Positions 9,199 through 17,273 of a stretch of DNA of 64,000 nucleotides are shown here, one piece after another (within the stretch, counting starts at the first letter, position 1; each line of letters starts with the position of its first letter). The stretch lies in NCBI GenBank assembly GCA_002798255.1, contig NWQQ01000010.1, forward strand, positions 62,001 to 126,000, written 5' to 3'. The notes beneath the pieces were generated by a model that worked only from the letters and a program-made list of their open reading frames with translations, had not been told where the DNA came from and searched no databases. This DNA is from Lysobacteraceae bacterium NML95-0200 (lineage in GTDB: Bacteria; Pseudomonadota; Gammaproteobacteria; Xanthomonadales; Xanthomonadaceae). A program made the translations under genes and the position numbers.

Positions 9199-9906
9199 TC
9201 AGGCGGGCGCGAGGTCGCTGCTGTGGTCGCGTTTTTCGCGCGGCGGCAGCGGCAGGGTGGGGTGGACGCGATACCAGACGTTTTCGGCGATATTGGTGGC
9301 ATGGTCTCCGATGCGCTCCAAATTCTTGGCCATGAACAACAGATGGGTGCAGGCCTGGACATTGCGCGCATCCTGCATCATGTAGGCGGACAGTTCGCGG
9401 AACAGCGCGGTATGCAGCATGTCCACTTCCGCATCGCGCTCACGCACCCGCTGTGCGGCTTCGGCATCAAGCTCGGCATAGGCGCGCAGCACATCGCGCA
9501 TCTGCTGGATCACGCGCATACCCAGCTCGCGCAGCGCCGGGATTTGCGGCATCGGCAGGCTGGCGTTGAGGACGATGGCGCGCTTGGCGAGGTTGGCGGC
9601 ATAGTCGCCCGAGCGCTCGATATCCGAGGCAATCCGCAAGGCCGCCAGAATCACCCGCAGGTCGCTGGCCAGCGGCCCGCGCAGGGCGAGCTTCATCACC
9701 CCCTGGCTGATGTCTTCTTCCAGCTGGTCGATGGCGGCATCGTTGCTGATGATATGCCGGGCGAGCTGATCATCGCGGCGCGCCAGCGCATCCAGTGCCG
9801 CTTCCAGCTGGGCAATCGCCATCGCCCCCATGCGCTGGATTTCGTCGGAGAGATGCTGCTGCTCTTCGTCGTAAGAGCGGACGATATGGTCGTGTTCCTG
9901 ATGCAT
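9199..9906 (-). CDS. phoU: Phosphate uptake regulator PhoU
   Basis: 235 aa. Two repeated PhoU helical bundles link PstB activity to PhoR and keep the regulon off in phosphate excess. The first bundle begins EQQHLSDEIQRMGAMAIAQLE. Family metal-cluster motifs appear as RIASDIERSGDYAANLAKRA (first) and KNLERIGDHATNIAENVWY (second). The length is standard. It lies between pstB (17-base gap) and phoB (3-base gap). Confidence 0.95.
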   Translation of the reverse strand: MHQEHDHIVRSYDEEQQHLSDEIQRMGAMAIAQLEAALDALARRDDQLARHIISNDAAIDQLEEDISQGVMKLALRGPLASDLRVILAALRIASDIERSGDYAANLAKRAIVLNASLPMPQIPALRELGMRVIQQMRDVLRAYAELDAEAAQRVRERDAEVDMLHTALFRELSAYMMQDARNVQACTHLLFMAKNLERIGDHATNIAENVWYRVHPTLPLPPREKRDHSSDLAPA

Positions 9907-9923
9907 GTCGGTTTCCTTGCGGC

Positions 9924-10733
9924 TCAGCCAAAGCGGCCGGTGATGTAGTCCTCGGTCTGCTGTTTGGCAGGCGCGGAAAACAGTTGCGTGGTGGCGGCGT
10001 GCTCGATGAGATTGCCCAGATACATGAAGGCGGTGTAGTCCGATACGCGCGCGGCCTGCTGCATATTGTGGGTGACGATGAGGATGGTGTAGCGGCCTTT
10101 GAGTTCTTCAATCAGCTGCTCGATGCGGCTGGTGGAAATCGGGTCCAGCGCCGAGGTCGGCTCGTCCAGCAACAGCACTTCCGGGCGCAGCGCCACCGCG
10201 CGGGCGATGCACAGGCGCTGCTGCTGGCCGCCGGAAAGCCCCAGCGCACTCTGGCCCAGCTTGTCCTTGACTTCATCCCAGAGCGCGCCCTGGCGCAGCG
10301 CTTCTTCCACCCGGTCATTCATTTCGCTCTTGCCGAGCTTTTCATGATGGCGGATGCCGTAGGCGATGTTCTCGTAAATGGTCATCGGAAACGGCACCGG
10401 CTTCTGGAACACCATGCCAATCTTGCTGCGCAGGCGGTTCATCGAATAACGCGCATCAAGGATATTCTCGCCATCAAGCAGGATTTCACCCGAGGCCACC
10501 AGCCCCGGATACAGCGAATAAATGCGGTTATAGGTGCGCAACAGGGTGGACTTGCCGCAGCCGGAGGGGCCAATCAGGGCGGTGACCTGGTGCTCGGGGA
10601 TGTCGAGATGGATGTCCTTGAGCACATGCGCATTGCCATAGTGGAAATTCAGCCCGCGGGTGGCGATTTTCACCGGGTGCGGGGTGCTGTCGGGGCGGTG
10701 TTGGACTTCGGTAACAAGATGAGGAGCAGTCAT
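9924..10733 (-). CDS. pstB: Phosphate ABC transporter ATP-binding protein
   Basis: 269 aa ATPase subunit of the high-affinity phosphate importer PstSCAB. Walker [14 protein letters not shown]-loop [11 protein letters not shown], signature [14 protein letters not shown], Walker [14 protein letters not shown] and H-loop IVTHNMQQA are all present. The [15 protein letters not shown] opening is typical of PstB. About 20 extra N-terminal residues precede it; the ATG at 10733 follows a GGAG-like site. Confidence 0.96.
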   Translation of the reverse strand: MTAPHLVTEVQHRPDSTPHPVKIATRGLNFHYGNAHVLKDIHLDIPEHQVTALIGPSGCGKSTLLRTYNRIYSLYPGLVASGEILLDGENILDARYSMNRLRSKIGMVFQKPVPFPMTIYENIAYGIRHHEKLGKSEMNDRVEEALRQGALWDEVKDKLGQSALGLSGGQQQRLCIARAVALRPEVLLLDEPTSALDPISTSRIEQLIEELKGRYTILIVTHNMQQAARVSDYTAFMYLGNLIEHAATTQLFSAPAKQQTEDYITGRFG

Positions 10734-10748
10734 GGATGGATTCCAGAA

Positions 10749-11612
10749 TCAATCATGCGTCACGCGCTTGCGCAGCAACAGGGTGCGCGCCAGAAGGCTC
10801 ACGCACAGCACGAACAGGGTGATAAACAGTGCCCCGGCCCAGGCCAGGTTTTCCCAGTTCTCGAAGCCCGAACCGGCAAATTTGTACATCACCAGCGGAA
10901 TGGCCGACATCGGGCCGCCCGGGTCGAGGCTGAAGAATTCGTTGCCGAAGGCGGTGAACAGCAGCGGCGCGGTTTCGCCGCTGATGCGCGCCAGCGCCAG
11001 TAGCACGCCGGTGACGATGCCGGGCAGTGCCGAGCGGTACAGCACTTGCAGGGTGACCTTCCACTGCGGGATGCCCAGCGAAAGCGCCGCCTCGCGCATC
11101 TGCACCGGCACCAGGCTCAGCATTTCGTCGGTGGTGCGCACCACCACCGGCAAGACGATGAAGGCCAGCGCAATCGCCCCGGCAATGGCCGAGAAATTGC
11201 CGCCGGTCTGCACCACGAACAAGGCATAGACAAACAGGCCGAGCACGATGGAGGGCGCAGATAGCAGCAGGTCGTTGACAAAGCGCACCACTGCGGCAAG
11301 GCGGCTGCCCTTGCCGTATTCGGCCAGCCAGGTGCCGGCGGCGATGCCCAGCGGCGTGCCGATGCCCACGCCCATGGCGCACATCATCAGGCTGCCGATG
11401 ATGGCATTGCGCAGCCCGCCCTCGGCCATCGGCGGCGGCTGATCCTGGGTCAGCAGCGACAATTGCAAATGGCCAAGCCCCTTGCTGATGAGTGTCCACA
11501 GAATCCAGCCCAGGAAAAACAGGCCGATGCCCGCAGCCAGGCAGGAGAGCGTCACCGCGATGATGTTGGTGAAATGGCGACGGCGGTAAATCGACAGGCT
11601 TTGGGGATTCAT
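10749..11612 (-). CDS. pstA: Phosphate ABC transporter permease PstA
   Basis: 287 aa inner-membrane permease, six predicted membrane segments. The EAA-type coupling loop is seen as REAALSLGIPQWKVTLQVLYRSALPGI split over about residues 185-215. The start ATG overlaps the pstC stop by one base and has GGAGG upstream inside pstC. It pairs with PstC to form the phosphate channel. Confidence 0.95.
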   Translation of the reverse strand: MNPQSLSIYRRRHFTNIIAVTLSCLAAGIGLFFLGWILWTLISKGLGHLQLSLLTQDQPPPMAEGGLRNAIIGSLMMCAMGVGIGTPLGIAAGTWLAEYGKGSRLAAVVRFVNDLLLSAPSIVLGLFVYALFVVQTGGNFSAIAGAIALAFIVLPVVVRTTDEMLSLVPVQMREAALSLGIPQWKVTLQVLYRSALPGIVTGVLLALARISGETAPLLFTAFGNEFFSLDPGGPMSAIPLVMYKFAGSGFENWENLAWAGALFITLFVLCVSLLARTLLLRKRVTHD

Positions 11613-12583
11613 CAGTTGCCCTCCTTGCGTGCCAGATGGCGCAGCATCAGCCGCGCCAGGGTCAACACCACCAGGGTCACCACAAACAGCATGAAGCCCA
11701 GCAGCAGCAGCGCCGAGCGGTAGGTTTCGGTGGCTTCGCCAAAGTCATTGGCAATCAGCGCGGCGATGGTGGTGGACGGCTCAAGCAGCGAAGTGGTGAA
11801 CTGGGTGCTGTTGCCGATGACAAAGGCCACCGCCATGGTTTCGCCCAGCGCCCGTCCTAGCCCTAAGAAAATCCCGCCCAGCACGGCGGTGCGGGTATAG
11901 GGCAGCACGATGTCCCAGCTCACTTCCCAGCGCGTGGCGCCGAGCGCATAGGCCGATTCTTTAAGTCGGGTGGGCACGGTCAGGAATACCTCGCGCATCA
12001 CCGAGCTGATGAACGGAATCACCATGATGGCGAGCACGATGCCGGAAGTGAGCATGCCAGCGGCAATCGGCGGGCCCTGGAACAGCGGGCCGATCAGGGG
12101 CAGCGGCGCCAGATAGCTGTCCAGCAGCGGCAGCAGGTATTCGCGCATCACTGGCATCAGCACGAAAAAGCCCCACATGCCATAGATGATGGACGGGATG
12201 CCGGCCAGAAGTTCGATGGCAGTGCCAAGGATGCCGCGCAACTTGCGCGGCGCGACTTCGGTCAGAAAGAAGGCGATGCCAAAGCTCAGCGGCACGGCGA
12301 TCAGCATGGCGATGGCCGCCGTCACCAGGGTGCCGTAGATCGGCACCAGCGCGCCGTAGCGGTTTTCCACCGGGTTCCATTCGCTGCTGGTGAAGAACGC
12401 CAATCCCTGGCTTTGCAATGCCTCACGCCCCTGCCACAGCATGGAGATGGCCGCAGCGGCCAGAATCATCAAAACCAGCACCGCGGCGCTGGTCAACATC
12501 AAGCGAAATAATCGGTCATTGCGGGCATCACGCTGCGCTGGGGCGGCGGATGCGGCAAGGTTTTGCATGGAGGTCGCATTCAT
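11612..12583 (-). CDS. pstC: Phosphate ABC transporter permease PstC
   Basis: 323 aa permease with a long N-terminal cytoplasmic stretch, then six membrane segments. Typical motifs are VPLSFGIAFFLTEVAP, LAGIPSIIYGMWGFF and the EAA loop KESAYALGATRWEVSWDIVLPY cut short here for length. The periplasmic loop between segments 1 and 2 contains FFTSSEWNPVENRYGALVP, a hallmark of PstC. It lies between pstS (94-base gap) and pstA. Confidence 0.95.
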   Translation of the reverse strand: MNATSMQNLAASAAPAQRDARNDRLFRLMLTSAAVLVLMILAAAAISMLWQGREALQSQGLAFFTSSEWNPVENRYGALVPIYGTLVTAAIAMLIAVPLSFGIAFFLTEVAPRKLRGILGTAIELLAGIPSIIYGMWGFFVLMPVMREYLLPLLDSYLAPLPLIGPLFQGPPIAAGMLTSGIVLAIMVIPFISSVMREVFLTVPTRLKESAYALGATRWEVSWDIVLPYTRTAVLGGIFLGLGRALGETMAVAFVIGNSTQFTTSLLEPSTTIAALIANDFGEATETYRSALLLLGFMLFVVTLVVLTLARLMLRHLARKEGN

Positions 12584-12677
12584 TGCAAACAGTCATGGAC
12601 ATAAAAGGGGGCATCCTTGCCCGACAAGCCCTGCCAATCCTTGCAGGGGGCCTCATGAGCCGCTGGAGTTCTTTGGT

Positions 12678-13763
12678 TTACAGCGCACGCCAGTAGTTTT
12701 CGATTTGCGTCACCAGCTCTGGCGGCAGCGGCACATAGTCCAGCGACCTGGCTTGCGCCTGCCCCTCGCTCAATGCCCATTTGAAGAAGGCCAGCGTGGC
12801 GGCCTGTTTTTCGGCATTCTTGGGCTGCTTGTAAACCAGCATGAAATTGGTCGCGGTGATTGGCCAGGCATCGGCGCCGGGGGCATTGGTGATCACCAGG
12901 TTGAAGTCCGAAGCGCTGGCCCAATCGGCGCTGGCCGCAGCGGCGGAGAAGCTCTCGGCATTGGGTTCGACCCAATTGCCTGCGGCGTTTTGCATGGCGG
13001 CATAGGGCATCTGGTTTTGCAGTGCGTAGGAAAGCTCGACATAGCCAATCGAGCCCTTGATTTGCTTGACGTAGGCAGCCACGCCCTCATTGCCCTTGCC
13101 GCCCATGCCCACCGGGAAGTTCACCGTCGTGCCTTCGCCGATTTTTTCTTTCCAGCTACTGCTCACCTTGGAGAGGTAATTGGTGAAGTTGAAAGTGGTG
13201 CCCGAGCCATCCGAACGACGCACCACATTGATTTTTTCAGAAGGCAGGCTAAGGCCGGGGTTTTCGGCAGCCAACTTGGCATCATTCCAGTGGGTGATGC
13301 TGCCTAGATAGATTTCAGCCAGCGTTGTGCCGGAGATGCGCAGCTGTCCCGGCGCAATGCCCTGCAGATTGAATACCGGCACCACGCCACCGATGGCCGA
13401 GGGGAACTGCGCCAGCCCGGCTTCGGCCAGCTCCTCCGAGGACAGCGGACGGTCGGTGGAGCCAAAATCCACCGTGCCGGCCTTGACCTGGGCGATACCG
13501 CCGCCCGAGCCGATCGACTGGTAATTGACCTTGCCGCCGGTGGCTTGGTTGTAATCAGCCGACCAGCGCGACATCAGTGGGTAGATGAAGCTCGCGCCGG
13601 CGCCGGTGATATCGGCGGCAATTGGGGCGCCAGCCTGGGCTGCATTGTCGGCGCCCGTTCCGGGTGCAGTGCTGGAGGTGGCGTTGCTAGCGCCTCCACA
13701 GGCAGCCAGGGCAGTGGCAGAGAGGACGGCAACAACGGCAAGACGCAAAGAAACGGTTTTCAT
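12678..13763 (-). CDS. pstS: Periplasmic phosphate-binding protein PstS
   Basis: 361 aa. Binds inorganic phosphate in the periplasm and delivers it to PstCA. The signal sequence ends in a lipobox (LAACGG), so it is probably membrane-anchored. Mature-protein motifs: ITGAGASFIYPLMSRWS, IGSGGGIAQV, DFGSTDRPLS and RSDGSGTTFNFTNYL, all phosphate contacts. In-frame sequence continues upstream to 13820, but the ATG at 13763 has AAGGAA seven bases before it and starts directly on the signal peptide. A strong Pho box lies 61 bases upstream. Confidence 0.95.
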   Translation of the reverse strand: MKTVSLRLAVVAVLSATALAACGGASNATSSTAPGTGADNAAQAGAPIAADITGAGASFIYPLMSRWSADYNQATGGKVNYQSIGSGGGIAQVKAGTVDFGSTDRPLSSEELAEAGLAQFPSAIGGVVPVFNLQGIAPGQLRISGTTLAEIYLGSITHWNDAKLAAENPGLSLPSEKINVVRRSDGSGTTFNFTNYLSKVSSSWKEKIGEGTTVNFPVGMGGKGNEGVAAYVKQIKGSIGYVELSYALQNQMPYAAMQNAAGNWVEPNAESFSAAAASADWASASDFNLVITNAPGADAWPITATNFMLVYKQPKNAEKQAATLAFFKWALSEGQAQARSLDYVPLPPELVTQIENYWRAL

Positions 13764-13805
13764 CGAAAATTCCTTGGGACAAAAATCACGCCCTGGGCGT
13801 GTTGG

Positions 13806-13842
13806 CATATCAAAGCGCAAAAAAATGACAGCTTTGTGACAG
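13806..13842 (-). promoter_or_regulatory. Pho box and PhoB-dependent promoter of pstS
   Basis: On the minus strand 13842-13825 reads CTGTCACAAAGCTGTCAT, two 7-bp CTGTCA-type repeats in an 11-bp phase, close to the textbook PhoB site. About 11 bases further on lies a -10-like TTGATA or GATATG (13813-13806). The box begins 61 bases before the pstS ATG, the expected geometry for activation by PhoB. Confidence 0.88.
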
Positions 13843-13867
13843 TGGAATTTCGATGAGATGAAAAATT

Positions 13868-13899
13868 GAAAAGCCCTGAGTCAGATGGCTCAGGGCTTT
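13868..13899 (-). terminator. Terminator after the phosphate porin
   Basis: A perfect 11-bp stem AAAGCCCTGAG (13889-13899 and 13870-13880 in opposite strands) with an 8-base loop is followed on the minus strand by TTTTC and AATTTTTC. It lies just after the porin stop and before the pstS promoter, so it separates the two Pho-regulated units. Confidence 0.82.
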
Positions 13900-13905
13900 G
13901 TGGCA

Positions 13906-15183
13906 TCAGAACACGAACTGGGTGCGCAATGCGTATTGTCCAGTGTTATCGCCGTTTAGCTGGTTATCGCCACGGGTGTAATTGAGCATGAAGCGCAGCG
14001 CCGGGTTTGCGTAATAGTTAACCCCGAATGTGGTGCTGCGCGCCTGGCGGTCTGCCAGATCACGGTTGCGGATTTGGTCATGGCGGGCGACAAGCTCCCA
14101 TTGTCCGCCGCTTTCCACCTTGGCACTGCCAAACACGCCGGCCTCGGCCTTGTAAGGTTTGTGGCCGCCATTCAAAAGCCAGCTGCCCTGCACATACCAG
14201 GCATCGACGCGCTGGTCGCGGCCCATGGGCTGACCGTAACGGGCCTGCATGTATTCGGCCTGCACAAAAGCAGACCCCATGGCAGCAGCAGCTTCCAGCC
14301 CGACGACATTGACCGACTGGCCGCTGCCTTCGGGGGTGGTGGCGATAGTCAGTGATGGGCCACGGCGGCCGGCATAGTTGGCGCGGGCACTGAGCCCCGG
14401 GGTTTTGTGATTGCTGTTTTCATGGCTGAGCGACAAGCCAAGGTGCACGGTAGTGTCGTCGCTGCGCAGCGGCGCCCAGGTGGCGCGTGCGGCCACCCCC
14501 AGCCCCTCATTGCGGCTGCTGGCGGTATTGCGCAGATTGAATACCGATGCGCCCAGGGTGTAGTCCTCACCGCCGATCAGATAACCCACGCCTTGCTGGA
14601 ACTGGCGGCCATTGAAAACACCGGTGGCCGAGGCATAAGCGCGCTCGGTCATCAAGAGCTCATTGGAGCTGGTCAGCTCGTCCATCGAGCGATATGGCTT
14701 GAACTGGCCGATGGTGAGCTTGCCAGGGCCCACTTGGGTGGCGATATAGGCATCGCGCAGGCCATCGAGATTGCTGCCAGCGGCAAAATCCTGCTCCAGT
14801 TTGTATTCCCAGCCATAAGCCTTGCCCTGCAGAATCAGGCGCGCACGGCGCAGCTCGCTGGTGCCGGTGACCGGAGCAATATCGCGGTCAAAGGCATAGG
14901 CATCCCAGTGCATGCGGCCACTGAGTGAAAACTTGAAATCCTTCTCGGCGGTGCTGACTTTCACCCCGCCTTGGGTACTGACCTGCGGGCTATTGGCCGC
15001 TGCGGCCGATGCGGTTGGTTTTGTATCTGCTGCTTGTGCCTCCAGCGCCTGGATGCGCGCCTGCAGCGTTGCCAATTGCTGCTTCAGCTCGGCAAGCTCG
15101 GCTTCCGAAACCGACTGCGCCGCAAGCGGCTGGCTGATGCCCGCTGCCAAAATTAACGACAATGACAACAAAGAAACACGCAT
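13906..15183 (-). CDS. OprO/OprP-family phosphate/polyphosphate-selective porin
   Basis: 425 aa outer-membrane protein. A cleavable signal (ILAAGISQPLAAQS) precedes a short coiled coil (about residues 25-60, SEAELAELKQQLATLQARI) and then a 16-strand barrel ending in Phe (RTQFVF), as required for barrel assembly. The family is the phosphate- and polyphosphate-selective porin group. Upstream in-frame sequence to 15444 is discarded; the ATG at 15183 has AGGAG nearby. A Pho box 50 bases upstream and linkage to pst support a role in phosphate entry. Anion preference (phosphate or pyrophosphate) cannot be read from sequence. Confidence 0.9.
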   Translation of the reverse strand: MRVSLLSLSLILAAGISQPLAAQSVSEAELAELKQQLATLQARIQALEAQAADTKPTASAAAANSPQVSTQGGVKVSTAEKDFKFSLSGRMHWDAYAFDRDIAPVTGTSELRRARLILQGKAYGWEYKLEQDFAAGSNLDGLRDAYIATQVGPGKLTIGQFKPYRSMDELTSSNELLMTERAYASATGVFNGRQFQQGVGYLIGGEDYTLGASVFNLRNTASSRNEGLGVAARATWAPLRSDDTTVHLGLSLSHENSNHKTPGLSARANYAGRRGPSLTIATTPEGSGQSVNVVGLEAAAAMGSAFVQAEYMQARYGQPMGRDQRVDAWYVQGSWLLNGGHKPYKAEAGVFGSAKVESGGQWELVARHDQIRNRDLADRQARSTTFGVNYYANPALRFMLNYTRGDNQLNGDNTGQYALRTQFVF

Positions 15184-15214
15184 GGGAGCTCCTGTAGGAG
15201 TGGATGAGTGGGCG

Positions 15215-15250
15215 ATAGCCTGCGACATTTGTGTGATGAATTGATGACAG
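15215..15250 (-). promoter_or_regulatory. Pho box and promoter of the porin gene
   Basis: Minus strand 15250-15233 reads CTGTCATCAATTCATCAC. The first half is a perfect CTGTCAT; the second (TCATCAC) differs from the consensus at a few bases. A weak -10-like GGCTAT (15220-15215) lies about 12 bases downstream. The ATG is 50 bases beyond the box. Confidence 0.72.
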
Positions 15251-15376
15251 TCGATTGCACGGACGCGCAGCATCATGAGAATTATGCCGTGCAAGTGCTC
15301 ACCACGACATGCAATTGAGTTCGATACCAAGCGCTCAAAGGCAAGGCTCTGATGCCGCCGGTCGTGTAAAGCTCGC

Positions 15377-15772
15377 TTAAAGCGGATCGTCCAGCAACAC
15401 GGCATTGCGGCCGCCGAGTGATGCGGTGGACTGCAGTTGCGCAAGGTCTTGTTCGGGGTAGTTCATCACCCGCAACAACATTGGCAGACTGGCACCGGCC
15501 ACGCGCTTGCAAGGGGTGCCCAGCTGGGTCAGTTTCTGTGCCAGCTGGCTGGGGGCTGCGCCATACATATCGACCAGAATCAACACGCCATCCCCGGTAT
15601 CCACGCGCCGCAGTGCGCCGCTGGCTGCGGGCAGGAGTGTGTCAGGGTCGGTATCGAAGGGCACTTCAAAGGCTTCGGCTTTCAGGGGCAAGTTGCGCAG
15701 AATTTGCCGGGCATTATCGACAAGTGCGTGGCCGATGCCGGGATGGGTGATGACAAGAATGCCGGTTGACAT
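15377..15772 (-). CDS. PTS EIIA-Man-type protein
   Basis: 131 aa single-domain EIIA of the mannose/fructose PTS type. The active-site histidine is in GILVITHPGIG (His10), followed later by VLILVDMYGAAPSQLA and VAGASLPMLLRVMN, typical of the fold. No membrane components are encoded nearby. In related bacteria such orphan EIIA proteins sit with ptsH and ptsI in a regulatory PTS. Here the downstream neighbour is the phosphate porin instead, so its phosphate donor must be encoded elsewhere or be missing. It is separated from rapZ by 14 bases and probably shares its transcript. Confidence 0.88.
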   Translation of the reverse strand: MSTGILVITHPGIGHALVDNARQILRNLPLKAEAFEVPFDTDPDTLLPAASGALRRVDTGDGVLILVDMYGAAPSQLAQKLTQLGTPCKRVAGASLPMLLRVMNYPEQDLAQLQSTASLGGRNAVLLDDPL

Positions 15773-15786
15773 GGGGCTCTCGTGGT

Positions 15787-16662
15787 TTAATCGAGTTCAC
15801 GATGAAAGGTGGTCGCATCCGGCCAGCCGTGGTTGCGGACATGGGCGGCGAGGGTTTCGGCCAGATAGACCGAGCGATGACGGCCGCCGCTGCAACCAAA
15901 GGCGATGGTGATATAGCTGCGGGTATCCTGGCGTAGGCGCGGCAGCCAGCGCGCCAGCATGTCGCGCACTTGAGCCAGATAGGCCTGCACATCAGGCGTT
16001 TGTTCGAAAAATTCGCGTACGGCGCTGTCACGGCCAGAGAGCGGGCGCAGTGCCGGGTTCCAGTGCGGATTGGGCAATACCCGCGCATCAAATACGAAAT
16101 CGGCATCCGGTGGCAGGCCGCGCTTGTAGGCAAAGGACTGGAACAGCAAGGCCGGCGGCAGGTCATCGCCCACGCCCAGACGTTCGATGATTTCGCGGCG
16201 CAACTGGTGCACATTCATTGCGCTGCTGTCGATGATGTGGTCGGCCAGCGTGCGCAGCGGCTTCAGTGCCTGACGCTCCAGGGTGATGGCATCGGCCAGT
16301 GCCAGCCCCAGATGGCTCAAGGGATGACGGCGGCGGGTATCGGCATAGCGGCGCAGCAGGACATCGTTGCCCGAATCAATGAAGACCAGTTGTGCGGCCT
16401 GGCCTTCGCGTGCCAGCGCCGAAAGCCATTCGGGCATCTGTGCCAGGTCGCTGCGGCTGCGGATGTCGATGGCAAATGCCAGCCGTTCGGGGGATTCCAG
16501 TTCCTGCTTGCGCAGGCTGCGCAGTGATTCGGTGAGCAGTTCTGCCGGCAGGTTGTCGATGCAGTAATAGCCGGAGTCTTCCAGGGTGCGCAGTGCGATG
16601 GATTTGCCCGAACCAGACATGCCGGTCAGCAGCAGAAATGAAGATGGCGCGGTTGCAGTCAT
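15787..16662 (-). CDS. rapZ: RNase adapter protein RapZ
   Basis: 291 aa. Binds the small RNA GlmZ in enterobacteria and guides RNase E, controlling glucosamine-6-phosphate synthase; also an NTP-binding protein. The P-loop is GMSGSGKS (residues 14-21), a Walker-B-like stretch is LVFIDSGNDVLLRRY, and the C-terminal domain has YITIAFGCSGGRHRSVYLAE, the family signature. Linkage to rpoN and hpf is the usual context. The RNA target outside enterobacteria is not known from sequence. Confidence 0.95.
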   Translation of the reverse strand: MTATAPSSFLLLTGMSGSGKSIALRTLEDSGYYCIDNLPAELLTESLRSLRKQELESPERLAFAIDIRSRSDLAQMPEWLSALAREGQAAQLVFIDSGNDVLLRRYADTRRRHPLSHLGLALADAITLERQALKPLRTLADHIIDSSAMNVHQLRREIIERLGVGDDLPPALLFQSFAYKRGLPPDADFVFDARVLPNPHWNPALRPLSGRDSAVREFFEQTPDVQAYLAQVRDMLARWLPRLRQDTRSYITIAFGCSGGRHRSVYLAETLAAHVRNHGWPDATTFHRELD

Positions 16663-16729
16663 GGTCAGAAGTCCGGGGGTGATATGGGTTTATCCGGGGG
16701 TAAAAGTGTAGTCAGCCGTTTCAACAAGA

Positions 16730-16764
16730 CATCGCCATCCTGGCAGCTGGACAGGATGGCGATG
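16730..16764 (-). terminator. Perfect 13-bp hairpin between hpf and rapZ
   Basis: CATCGCCATCCTG (16730-16742) pairs perfectly with 16752-16764 around a 9-base loop. On the minus strand it lies about 55 bases after the hpf stop and is followed by only scattered T residues (TCTTGTTG). It could be an attenuator, an RNA-stabilising 3' structure or a weak terminator that reduces read-through into rapZ. Confidence 0.5.
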
Positions 16765-16819
16765 GGTTGGGAGGGTAATATCAGTGGCATGTTTCATGCC
16801 TTGCGGCATGGCGGCGGAC

Positions 16820-17149
16820 TTAACCGAACGTACCCTCACGGGCGGGGTTTTCACCGCGATGGTGGTCAACGGTTTTTTCCTTGTGCTTGAGCAGCAGGCG
16901 GTCGAACTTGTCCACGAGCATATCGATGGCGGCATACATGGTCTGGCCGCTGGCATCGGCATGGAAGTCGGCGCCGGCCAGTCTGACATTGCCTGCGGCG
17001 TGATGGTTGGGCTTGTCCACCCGCAACTGGATGCGCACATCCACATCGCGCGATACCGCATGGCGCTCAAGCCGGGCCATTTTTTCTTCGGCGTATTGCT
17101 TCAGGGCGTCGGTGACTTCGATGTTCTGGCCATGGACTTCAACTTGCAT
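16820..17149 (-). CDS. hpf: Ribosome hibernation promoting factor
   Basis: 109 aa, short HPF form. Binds the 30S decoding region and promotes 100S dimers in stationary phase. The beta-alpha-beta-beta-beta-alpha pattern opens with VEVHGQNIEVTDALKQYAEEK and continues HAVSRDVDVRIQLRVDK; the tail is short, without the long-HPF C-terminal domain. The ATG at 17149 follows GGAGGCGCACC, a strong ribosome-binding site. Position after rpoN is the standard arrangement. Confidence 0.94.
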   Translation of the reverse strand: MQVEVHGQNIEVTDALKQYAEEKMARLERHAVSRDVDVRIQLRVDKPNHHAAGNVRLAGADFHADASGQTMYAAIDMLVDKFDRLLLKHKEKTVDHHRGENPAREGTFG

Positions 17150-17273
17150 GGTGCGCCTCCTTCGGTTGGCGTGTGGTTGGAAAACTACAGCTACAGCATC
17201 GCGCAAATTGGCGGTTTTGGGGTGAAACCTGAGTTAAAAATTTTCACGGAGCCTGAAAAACTGTCTGATGGCG

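Noticed and set aside
8536-9948. 470-codon open frame opposite phoB and phoU
   Set aside because: Shadow frame across two secure genes; no recognisable domain or start signal.
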